From: Rotaria socialis
Taxonomy: Eukaryota > Rotifera > Eurotatoria > Philodinida > Philodinidae
Direction of reading: 5' to 3'
Assembly (NCBI GenBank): GCA_905331475.1
Contig: CAJNYU010003185.1
Span: forward strand, 124,001 to 188,000
Length of the DNA stretch: 64,000 bases
The position numbers and the translations under genes were made by a program. How positions within the stretch are numbered: the stretch's first letter is position 1; each line of letters begins with the position of its first letter. Under the pieces are notes generated by a model, which was not told the DNA's origin, did not search any database, and saw only the letters and a program-made list of their open reading frames with translations. Shown in pieces: positions 46,493 through 64,000 of this stretch.

Positions 46493-48853
46493 ATTTATAC
46501 TGAAATGCTTGCTTCACAATGGATATCAATGTTATTCATTCACTTTGCAAACATATCGACAAAATTATTTCTGCATTGTTGTCATACTAATTCATTATAA
46601 GTAGTTTCTTTTTTTCAGTTGTCATTTTGCATAGATTAAAATTAAAAGTTTATTGTATATATGATGTTTTCTTTTGTTTGATCCGAGTCAAAATATTTTC
46701 TCTCGGTCATTACACTATCAGAAAAATTACTTTCAGGACTGTTTCGAAATCTTTCCAAGGGAGAAATATCGTACTTTTCTACTTTGAAATACTTCAAAGT
46801 ACATCAAAATTGTTAAAAAAACAAAAGTACGATGTTTCCCCCTCGAATTTCTCTTAATTATTAGAATGGATTACATTCTTTTTTTCTTCAACAATGATGG
46901 ATAAAATAATGTTTCTTTAGATTGAAAACAAAAAGAAGTTTTCTTATTGTAAGTTTCATCAAAGTGTTAGATGAGATAAAAGATGTAAATTGATAAGCGC
47001 TTGAAAATTCATACTAATCTTCTACTTTCGTTTAGCTACAAAAGTTGAACTAATCACTAAGCCCTACGAGTTTGTTTAGGAGAGATGCGATATTTCTAAA
47101 CTATGAATTCGTTTGGAGCTAAGTTTGCATTATTGCAACACCTATGCATGCTCTTGGATGCCACAAAAAATAGCTTGGAACCTCTTGAAACAGTCTAGAA
47201 AGGAAGTCAGATTTGGTGACCGACATAGAGTTGCTAGTGTGATATAGAGCTTCTCTGGCAGTTAGTGGCGAATCTACAAATTTCCGAAGGTGGCGGTGGA
47301 TGAAACAAAAATGTAAAATATCCAGGGAAAATCGCTAGAAAACAACGTCAAGTCAAGTCAAGCTTTAACTAGAAGACTGTCACGGCCTCTGCCTCTCCCC
47401 AGAAATGTCACTGTCGGCAGACCATTTTTTTCTTTCTGGCTTGAAGACCGATTGATGTTTATGATTTTGTTTGTGTGCTTAATTTTACAACTGTGCGTTA
47501 ATGCATCATTCGACCGTCAGTTGTTTACGGAATTTAACTTCACTGAGACGAAATAATGAAGTTCTTGATAGAAATAGGAAATAAAAACAGAATGACTATA
47601 GTCATAAAAAGTTTTCATTAAAGATAGATTTTAATTAGCGCTATGCTTAAAAATCATATTAGTCGGCGCTGTTGCGTATCATCGGAATAGAACTGTAATC
47701 ATGATACCTAAAACATTTACGATCGCTGCGGATGTTAATTTGTCTTTATTAAACTTTATTTTAATGAATAAATATAAATATAAATATAACCTTTATATTT
47801 ATAAAATCAAGATAAATATTAGATTTTTTCTGTTAGCAAAAAAACAAATAAATCGATGATATACACTTTTTCGTGGAGAATATTCATCAAAATTGGTTAG
47901 TAATGTAGAGATGACACTACTGGTGCGCTGGTGAAAATAAAAATTGATTTCAAATTTCACGTTACTGAAGGCAAAGATTCTAGTTATGATCCTATCGAGA
48001 AGCAATAAACAGCATCTCCATGCAAAAGTCACAACGTTTTTATTACGACGAACGAAAATAATCTAAAACACCCTTCTTACGAAAAGGCATTCAACATAGA
48101 CTTATATTATTTCAGAACAACAATAAACATAATATGTGAAATAAGTGTTGTTCTTTTTCCTTAATTCATATGTAGTCTATCATGAAGTGTTTTGATTTGA
48201 AATATATTGAAACTATGCCTGATGTCAACAGTCTTCATTCGTTGAAAAATTTTGAAAGAATTTATCAAGTTTTCTTTAGTATCCTATTTCGAAATTTCAT
48301 TATGATTGAACAGACATTTTCAAATTTCTATTCGGAGATTTTTTTTCTAAAAACAAACAATTCCGGACGTAACCAGTATTCATTCTAGGTTTAACCCAAG
48401 ATTTTCAAATTAATAGCAGAGAGAATACTAATGAGGTTTGCTCTAAATTCTTATATAGGAATCTGCGTCTTCGCTTCATTTAGATTAACACTCTGTAACA
48501 TTATCTGCGGAGAGCGTCCAAATTCCATCCGGGGGTGTAATGCTCTCGTTCAAGTGTAACCTATACATAATATTTGGTCTTGTGGTGCCATTTATTCTCA
48601 TCACACCTATTGCCTTTATCTATCCTTCTTCTTCGTTCTCTCAAATGGTTGAGTATTTACGCGTGTGCTTTATATGGAATCGATGCGATTTATGATTTGA
48701 AGAGTTAAATAAAGTGTAATACCATCAGCACAGGCATATCTTCTATCTAAAATCGCCACACACTCGCCCTTATCAGAGCTTGACATATGATCAAACTAGT
48801 GCTTCTAATCAGAAAAACAAGCAAATATATATATATCTTCTAACTTAGATATA
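46493..48853. other. Gene-poor region between presenilin relic and MITE
   Basis: About 2.4 kb of AT-rich DNA with no recognised exon. It contains the fold-back at 46759-46842, a short palindromic ATAAATATAAATATAA patch near 47770-47800, and small AAGTC repeats near 47345. Confidence 0.45.
46759..46842. repeat. Fold-back (nested hairpin) of about 84 bases
   Basis: GGGAGAAATATCGTACTTTT (46759-46778) pairs with the reverse complement of 46823-46842 at 18 of 20 positions. Between them a second palindrome, TACTTTGAA with TTCAAAGTA (about 46780-46801), can form an inner stem. It is probably a remnant of a small fold-back element. Confidence 0.6.
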
Positions 48854-49246
48854 TGTTAGCATCCAAACTGAGATCAAGTCCAATCTCAGATTGGCCTAGG
48901 TGAATCTCGAATCCGAGATTCGACGCGTCCAATGTTGGATTGAGCGGAAATTTAACATTAAAACGTGAATTAGTCTGTACATTGGTATACAGTTCCAATT
49001 CTTATTGATGAATTATGATCAGGGTAGCCCATACCCTCTCACTTTCAAGATTGAATAGTGTCCATAACTCATCGAGCTTTTAATTTATTCAGTTATTGAT
49101 GATTACGTTGCCTGATATGATGATACTTCATCGAAGTGCATAAGTAGAAAATCGAGTCCTACACCGATGTACAAACTAGTTCACGTTTTAATGTTAAATT
49201 TCCGCTCAATCCGACATTGGACGTAATATCAGTTTGGACGCTAACA
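48854..49246. mobile_element. Non-autonomous MITE with TA target duplication, 393 bp
   Basis: The ends TGTTAGCATCCAAACTGA and, on the other strand, TGTTAGCGTCCAAACTGA differ at one base and are flanked by TA on both sides (48852-48853 and 49247-49248). Further in, 48926-48989 pairs with 49160-49223 over 64 bases with only five differences, all transitions. The left arm has a roughly 54-base insertion with two small palindromes (CCAATCT/AGATTGG and GAATCTCG/CGAGATTC). TA duplication and long imperfect inverted repeats fit a Tc1/mariner-type MITE. No transposase frame is present. Confidence 0.75.
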
Positions 49247-49699
49247 TATGCATAACTAACTTCTTTTATTTGTCTCCAAGTGATATACAGAAAGAAAAAC
49301 TTTTTTAAAGCTTGGGACAGAGACGAAATGTTTTTATAGTCTTCAATGAACATCTGCAATCAAATGGCTCTGCTAGCTTTAGCGTACTATTTTTCTCCTT
49401 CTAACAAAAGAAAATCCAAGACTTTTCCCAAACACAATTGTGATCAAATCATATCGATTCAATTTTTTGTTTGTCATATATCCATTTCTTCGATCTATTG
49501 ATATACATATAAATGCCCGCTTTCTGTTATACACACACATACAAAAAAGAAAAGCAAAAAATGAAACGCGCAAGCACATCTTGTTTCATATAATGAAATA
49601 ATTTGTTTTAGTGTTATATACTTTCAGATCAATCATTGGACAACAAGTGTAGTATAAAAAGAGGCAAGACTAGGCGAAAGATGAGCAAACGAAATTGGT
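49247..49699. other. KANK 3' flank
   Basis: About 450 bases downstream of the KANK stop codon. No gene was recognised; polyadenylation of KANK probably occurs here. Confidence 0.5.
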
Positions 49700-56844
<7,145 letters not shown>

Positions 56845-58950
56845 GTTATTATGCAAAAAGAAATTTCCCTTGTCTAACAACGACGATATGCAGACTAATG
56901 GGCAGTTTGGTTGTTATTGTTTCTTGCTTGTTTCTCTAACTTGATCTCTCTTTCTTTCTGACTAAACAGATGAAAATCTGACAACGCGCGACAAACAGTA
57001 ATAATAACAACATAGAAATTCCAGTCTAATACGAGTAACAACAATAATAGTCAATGGATATTAATGATATCCATCATCATCGTGTATTTAGAAAGGACAG
57101 TTAGGGCAGACAGTTGGCACATTTATGTAGGTGTTTTCCTTTTTTGTGCATAGAGAAAAAATGTAACAGCCGGTATAAATAGTAAGTAAAGACAAGACGA
57201 CTTCCTAATGAGATAATATCTAGCTTTAGGAATAGTGGTTTACTAGTAAACGAAGAAGACACGACTGGTTGGCTCACTGATGATAGCAAGTGTAGATTAT
57301 ATGTAAGCGTGCCGTTCAATGCATCGATAAAAATCAATCGTGTATGTTTACTGGACAGAATCAAAGGCAAAAGGATGTGCCGCCGCATGTAACGGTCATG
57401 TAATTGAGAAAATCAGCATGGAAGTTTGCTCTTTTGAAGCAGATGTATGATGTTATCTCATTGAATCTCGATTATGCATGTCCAAGAGGAGAACATGAAG
57501 ATGAAGAAGAAGAAAAAAATCATTATCATTCTTACGAATTATTTCTCAATAGGATCTCTTTTGTTTTTAATCAATAAAATAAATAAAAACAAACAAATCT
57601 ATATTCTTGTCATTAACATTTACTAATAGATTTTTGTTTAAAAATAAGATTGAAACTGAGATACTTAATCCAATAATCTATTGGAAGGAGAAAAAGAAAA
57701 AAAATCATTCTTATTTCTGTTTTAATTACCTGAACAGTATTTCACTACATAAAAATTAATCTCAATTGATTGCATTAATATTTCAAATGGAACATAAGTA
57801 ACATTAATTCGAAAGAAACATTCAACACATCGTCTAACACATTCTCATTCTTGTTTTCTATTGGTTCAATTTAATTTAAGTGTCCTTTACTTATTATTTT
57901 CTTAGTCCTTTTTTGACTACTCAAGTTTTTCAATCATCATGTTGAGTAGCAGTAGCAGTAGTAGTAGCAGTCATATTATGCTATTCTTCTTCTTTTTCTC
58001 CCTACATCGAAATGGATTTCATATTTTCTTCTTCGTCTACTGTAAATACAACATGAGCCTGGAGAAAAAAGAGCATGCAAATGAAATGAAAACGAAACCG
58101 AATGCAAGAGCGTAAGTGACACTTATTGATCGTATTTACGTTGTCTCAATTCAAATTTTACTTCATTCCATTTATTTCAAAGGGTAAATAAGACAAACAA
58201 AAATAATAAATCTTTACCTATCTTTTGATAATCAATCAAATAAGAAATTCTCTTCCATGCTGGCTGTATATGTATCCATCGGAACAGTTGTTCATCGGTA
58301 AGTCAAACTCAAGTATAATAAGATGTATCTTATGCATCGTAATCTGCACATGCTTGATGCATCATTACGTGTTTTACGACACATATACAAGTGATTATCA
58401 CTCTGTCACGAAATATGTTCATTATGAACTTTCTTCTCTCTAAGTAAGACCACCTGCTTTCATCACTAGAAAAAAATGCACTACTACCGGACTGTCTTCT
58501 TTACTAATAATTAGATCACTAGTTCAAAGATACACCCACACACATCAACGTAATGAGCAGTGGCACATGTTCTTATTATTATTTTCTTCTTCTTCTTCTC
58601 TCAACACTGTTCATTGAGCAGCATACGACATACAAGCGAGAAAACTTGAAAATTAATGAACGAATAATTTGATTTGCTTTTGCTAAGCCATATACTCTAT
58701 GAGATGCATTTTGACTTTCGATGATTGTTTATAAACTTGCTAAATATTCCATTAATGACATATGTTCCTGATATGATCAAGACAATTGCCGTTACTCATT
58801 CGTCCTGTCATGATCCTTACATAGATTCATTTAAGTCTAATTCTAATATCAACGGTAACATTCGTATACAAGCGTATCAACTCGACATTATTCTAAGATT
58901 TCAATATTTATACAACAATAATGAGACTGTATACAAGCCCTTGTACTTAC
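56845..58950. other. KANK upstream region or first intron
   Basis: Two kilobases between the two possible KANK first exons. A 95-codon minus-strand open frame (57101-57388) has no splice or homology support. AT-rich with short purine runs; nothing else recognised. Confidence 0.45.
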
Positions 58951-59110
58951 CACTCATACTACTAGCATCAGCATCCATGGCGGCATCTTCTTTGCCGAAC
59001 GATTGTTGATGACGATGATGATGGTACTGATGATGATGCCGAGTGTCGGTAGCAATCGGCCGTCGTTGTTTCTCCCATGAATGTTGAACTTCGTAGGTGT
59101 ACTCTTTCAT
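58951..59110 (-). CDS. KANK: Probable alternative first coding exon of KANK
   Basis: ATG at 59110 opens 53 codons plus one base, ending at a strong donor (AGTG|GTAAGTAC). The peptide starts MKEYTYEVQHSWEKQRRP and has a His-rich middle and an acidic end (GKEDAAMDADASSMS). The single leftover base fits exon 2 of KANK (56309), which needs exactly one base from its upstream exon, as the other first exon (56844-56796) also provides. So this could be a distal promoter's first exon about 2.3 kb further upstream. It could instead be the first exon of an unrelated gene, but no other exons follow on this strand. Confidence 0.5.
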
Positions 59111-62100
59111 GCTTGACGAGAGACCGATATAAATTATCTACATAAAGTACAATAATTGGAATGATATGTACATTGTACTAAAATGAAAACGAAAAGGAAC
59201 AAATAAGATTGAATGTATACGTCTCTGTGCGAAATAATAATAATAATAACGGTTATTTTTTTCTTCATCTTCTCTTAATTCAGTGTATACTGTACAATTG
59301 ATCCTTTGAATAAGGTAGGTACACAAATGGATATTGTTTTTGTTTGGATATGAAACTAGTCTATTCAAATATTACTATTTTTCTTAATGAAATTAATACT
59401 TATAGGAGAGAAAACAAAAGATTTCGTTCATAATCACACTTCGATATGAAATTCAATCCTATCTATGTCTTGGCTACAATCCCTATAAGACTCAAATTTC
59501 AAAGAGAAATATCCACGTTCAGCAGAAGTTCGAAGAGTATAAACAAATATTTTTCCTATCAACAATATCTATCACTGTCTGAGTGGGTGGGCGCTCATAG
59601 TTTTCCTCGTATATTTAAACATATCTATCTGATCGTGGCTTTAAAAGATAAATTTGATGAACAAAAGATCTTAACAGCTGTCTTTCATATTCAAAATATG
59701 ATTTCAATCAAGTGAAAAGAAGCGATATAGTTTCCGTGTGAATAATTGAAATTATTCAAATGTCTATTCAATAATGATAAGATCATAACTGTTTTATGAT
59801 AAATTTCAAAACCACATTCATAAAACATGATAAAAAACACCATATAGAATCTAACTTAATCATGAAGAATATCAGTTGAAATCTGAGAAATCACATTTAA
59901 ACTATATTTTTGTTTTCTTTTTGTGTACTCAAAAAAAAATGAGTACACTATAGAATCGATCAGTGTGTCCGGCCGTTTATACGATAACTCTTGAAAGGCT
60001 GATCAGATTGTCATGAAATTTTGTACACAACATTATCTCATCAATATCTCGGTCGAGTTCGAAGATGAGAAGGATCTGTCCAGAAATGGTTGAGTTATCG
60101 AAAAAATTGTCATTTTTGATCAGACCAACCCTGAGGGGGAGTACAGGGATTTTTCAAAAAAAACTTTTCTCAGAATTATCCGCAACATATATAAATCGAC
60201 TCAGTTTTTAATGCTGATTTCGAATCTGATACTAGTTTTGAACTAAATCGTGACTTTCTAACGGCACATCGCCTGAAAACGGTCTCAAAATGCATAAAAA
60301 CTGCATTCAGAAACCAAAGTGCCTAGTTTCTCATGATAATTTTGGTGGTCAGACATTCTAGAATGACTCATATGTCCCACGTACTTTTTGCAGTACACAT
60401 AACTCTCTGATGAAATCCGAAGTTTCCACATTTATTTATGTATGAAATAATAATTGTTACTCTCAGTGGCAGACGTCTATCGAACGAATGTTTCAATCAA
60501 AATAACAAGTAACTTAATTTAGTTAGTACATGATGAACACAAAGTGCAGCCGTTTCATGGCTTACATAGGATTAAAAACAAAAGAAGAAATTCAGAGATG
60601 CCTTATCCCTTGATGTCTAGAACGTTTGACATGATCAAATACGAAAAGAAAAGAAAATAATTGACGATATTGATTTCTAACTTTCTCAATTGAATAAGTT
60701 TTGCTTACATGAAAAAGTCGAAATTCTTTGATGTTAAACTACTTTAGTTATATAACGTGCGAACTATAGAAGAGGTTAAGTAAAAAATGAAGTTCTATAA
60801 ATAATCTTCGATGACATTGGATGCAGAAGTTTGTTTAAATATCCTTCAAAGAAAAAGTAATCACACTATAGAAGTTATATTTATGCGGTTAGTAGTTTGT
60901 TTAAGATAGAGAACACATACATATTGTGTGAAGAAAAGAAAAAGAAAAATAATCTGATCGGCACAGGATATCTAGTAAATGTGAGAGAAATCATTGATAA
61001 ATGGTAGATTCTTTCCGTTTGTCATATGAAAATGAAATAGAGAAGCCTACAGAGTAATAATATAGTGTTCCTTTGCTCTTCTAACATGAAGACTAGTTGT
61101 TAAATACTGCTCTTTTATACGAAGACGAAAAAAAAATACATACAGGATGGTGATTTGCAAAGATTATGAAACCTTGATTTGAAGTTTATTCGTTGTCAGA
61201 CATCTTTTTCTTAGCACATAGCCTTCTTCATTGACTATTTACCAACATATTCATCTTTCGGATTACTTAATAAAGTAAGAGAACGAAAATCGACTGATGA
61301 ATTTAAAATTTAAAACAACCTTTAAATTATGACAAACATGATATTTCAATGAAAACGCCGATAAACATGGGAAAAGAAAGTGTTTTTCGTGAGAGAACTA
61401 TTTTAAAGTAGATGATACTAAGACTCTTTTTTGTTTGAACTAAACTGAAGCTAAGAAAATGACCGAAAGACTTAGTCATTCATCTCGCACATGTGTACCA
61501 TATATATATATATATTAATGCATAAAAAGAGATGAACATCAAAAAAAGAAAAGCAAGAAGTTGCTTCGCTTGACTGTTTTTTTTTCTTTATGAAGAGAAG
61601 TAAAAGCAAATACTTGTGATCAAAGCTTTCTCAGTCACTTCTATGTGCATATATATATATAACACAATGAAAATAGGCGCATGGCTATGTGAGTATGCCC
61701 TAGTATGAAAAACCCTAGGATATTTCTTTATTTGGCTACGCAATCATACTCACGAAAAAGAAAATGAAAATGAAAAGTTGAGGAAAAAAGTCCCATGCCT
61801 GGTCTTAAATGTTAACATGACTGTACACTAATGTCCTACTAAAATCTCCTTGAACTCTTTTTTTTTGTTGTACGAAATGATGATAGTTAAGCTCTATAAG
61901 TCTCATTAAATAAGAAGTAAATCGAACAAATAAAAGCGAACAATTAAATCGATGAATAGAGTGAATAATAACAAGTAAAATATAGGACGCTGACACCTAC
62001 CGATGTTGCTAAATCTTTTTTTTTAATGTTTATTCTTTGATAGTGATGACGATGATAGCTATCGAATAGAGAATATGAGAAGAGTGAGAAACGGTTCAGT

Positions 62101-64000
62101 TTGATCTACGCGCTCACGTAATTCAATACTATAAATGTAAGTAAACGTGCACGCGCAAAATGAAGAGAAACGGTTCAATTTCAAACAAGTGACACACTGA
62201 ACGAAAGAAACTAATGAGATGCAAATTTGACTATGGTTTTCTTTTATTCTTCCTTCTTTTTCCTCTTCGACATGTTGAAAGATCGAAAGGTGTCAAATTG
62301 AATATTCAATAGAGAAATATGTAGTATCATGTCGTTATACATCTATATCAAAATGATTTGATAAGTATTTTTAGTACATTTGCGTCATCGCCGTCGCTCA
62401 TAGATTTAACGGTTATGCCAGAACGTGAATACTTTAAAAGTTATGTTTAAGTTCTTAATGAAATAGAACACGGCGACAAGGCTCAATAGAATTTTATATG
62501 ATTCCTATGGACAAGAAAAGAAAAAGAAATCGTTAAAATTTCAGAGGTTCAATTATCCTCAATTAGAATAATTCTATCGAAATTCAATAAAATGAAAACT
62601 TACAATATTGTTTGAAAGAAAAAAACTATTGAATCAAAGACATATGCTAATGTGTATCATTTTCGTTGTGAGAAGTTCTATCAAGTCAAACTATCAGCAA
62701 TGAAGGCTTATTCATACAGTACAACATTTCTTCTTCTTCTTCTTCTTTTTCTTTCTCTCCCATACAAACATACAGACTTTATATAAATTGATCAACATAA
62801 TAAGTTCAAAGAGACACACCATAACTTCTATTGATGACTAGGTGTGTCTCGAATGTATATCGATCATAGTTAATTTTCGAACCATATCAATTATTTAATG
62901 GTATACATAAAAAAAACTGGTATTCATCTAATTTTTATTTGAAAAATATAGACGAAACAAAAGCAAATTATAGGGTCTGTTTGAGAGTATACAACGAATA
63001 ATTTATATTGCATGTATGTAAGATCGATAAAGGCCTAAATTGACAAAACGTGCATTGTAGTTTGTTCAGTCTCACAATGAACTGAATAAAAGGTCAAAGG
63101 TGAAAAGAGTTTCTTAAACGCGGCGTTTTTCAGATAAACAAATCTACCTATTTTTTCTTCTAGAATTTATAAATATACAGCCATGTCAATGGCCCTTACA
63201 TTTAATAATTTTACTTGAATAATCTTTCTCAATCCAATAAGGTTTATTGCCGATTATAAGAAGCTTTTTCTATGCAGAAATCTTAAAATTATGCACGATA
63301 TAGTATGTCGTCAGTTTTTAATCAACTAATTATGATATAATGATTACATAACATCGAAGTTTTTTGTCTATGTATTCGTTAGCTTTATTTTAAAAAAAAG
63401 TCAAGTTTGATAAGTTGTATATTTATTGAGTATGTCTAATATTACTTGAGTATGCTATTCTATAATAAACAAATAGAACTCTATTGGTTATAATTTGTTT
63501 GAAATAGAATCGTTCGATGATTTACAAAAACTCAAATTCATTGATCCTGCAATATCAATAGTCGTGAAGGACATCATTTTTGAAGGGTATTAATCGATTA
63601 TGTATTTGATTTGTATGCAAACTCGCAATTCCTATTGATTAGGTTTATCTTTGCCTTAAAAGATCATTTGATATTTAACTTTGAAAAGGTGATATCTGAT
63701 GACTTTCAATATGATGAATTTTATCTAACGATTTTGGGGAGAAAATGATGTGATTGAGCGGAAATTATTGCCGAGAGAATAAAATTCCAAGCATGCTTAG
63801 CCATTTTATATTTTTGCTTTGTATCGGAAGAGGAAGTAATTATTTTAATCTAAAATTCATTAGTATAATTTTCTAAACTAGTAAAAACTGTGTATAAAAG
63901 AATTCCAGTCATTCTTTTAAATACATATTTCTGTTGGCAATTACATAGTGACTCAATATGACGCAACATTTTCAACAAAAGACGTCAATTCTTAATTGAA
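59111..64000. other. Gene-free 4.9 kb at the right edge
   Basis: No exon chain, RNA gene or complete transposon was found. Noted are a hairpin GTGTACTCA/TGAGTACAC (59923-59948), a more GC-balanced stretch after it (about 59950-60330) that could be repeat-derived, a TTC run (62728-62747) and several short TA runs. It may be the far upstream region of KANK. Confidence 0.45.
62728..62747. repeat. (TTC)n microsatellite
   Basis: About six TTC units followed by a T-rich tract. Confidence 0.8.

Overview
This is a stretch of animal nuclear DNA. It is AT-rich, its genes are cut by many short GT-AG introns (mostly 50-250 bases), and the proteins are clearly metazoan (ASCC3, CFAP69, KANK, Kir channel, mL55). 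An arginine ADP-ribosyltransferase joined to kinesin-light-chain-type TPRs, compact genes, decayed gene copies and small non-autonomous DNA transposons together point to a bdelloid rotifer, perhaps Rotaria-like. That placement is inferred from family knowledge, not proven here.

Layout, left to right. An ART-TPR locus lies on the minus strand (697-3218), with a break between its two halves. CFAP69, a ciliary armadillo-type protein, is on the plus strand (5079-10163). It converges on a minus-strand gene (10370-12807) whose C-terminal half looks like a kinesin motor that has lost its ATP-binding motifs; a second uncharacterised minus-strand gene lies just upstream of that (13060-13776). A short shared promoter region separates that gene from a plus-strand vWFA protein with a GGYPPQ-repeat N terminus (14430-16705). 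A gene-poor accessory stretch (16.7-25.2 kb) holds a gamma-glutamyltransferase pseudogene cut off at a TGTGGG-rich patch, and a 965-base hAT-type MITE with perfect 16-base ends.

The centre is dominated by ASCC3 (25233-34003; 12 exons, 2200 residues, almost exactly the human length) with mitochondrial ribosomal protein mL55 just downstream (34704-35073). Next come an inward-rectifier K+ channel on the minus strand (35990-38972), a single-exon KCTD-like BTB protein (43182-44162), a diverged tandem duplication, a presenilin-like pseudogene that still carries both catalytic aspartate motifs (45751-46492), and a 393-base MITE flanked by TA.

The right side is a complete KANK gene on the minus strand (49700-56844; 18 coding exons, 1480 residues) with a phase-compatible alternative first exon at 58951-59110. 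The last 4.9 kb has no recognisable gene.

The genes are unrelated housekeeping, ciliary, channel and cytoskeletal genes; nothing suggests an operon or a multi-gene system. The most unusual items are the degenerate kinesin, the presenilin-like relic, the RDV-repeat region of KANK, and the small transposons. Two single N bases flanked by near-identical duplicated sequence, and two long G runs, look like assembly joins.
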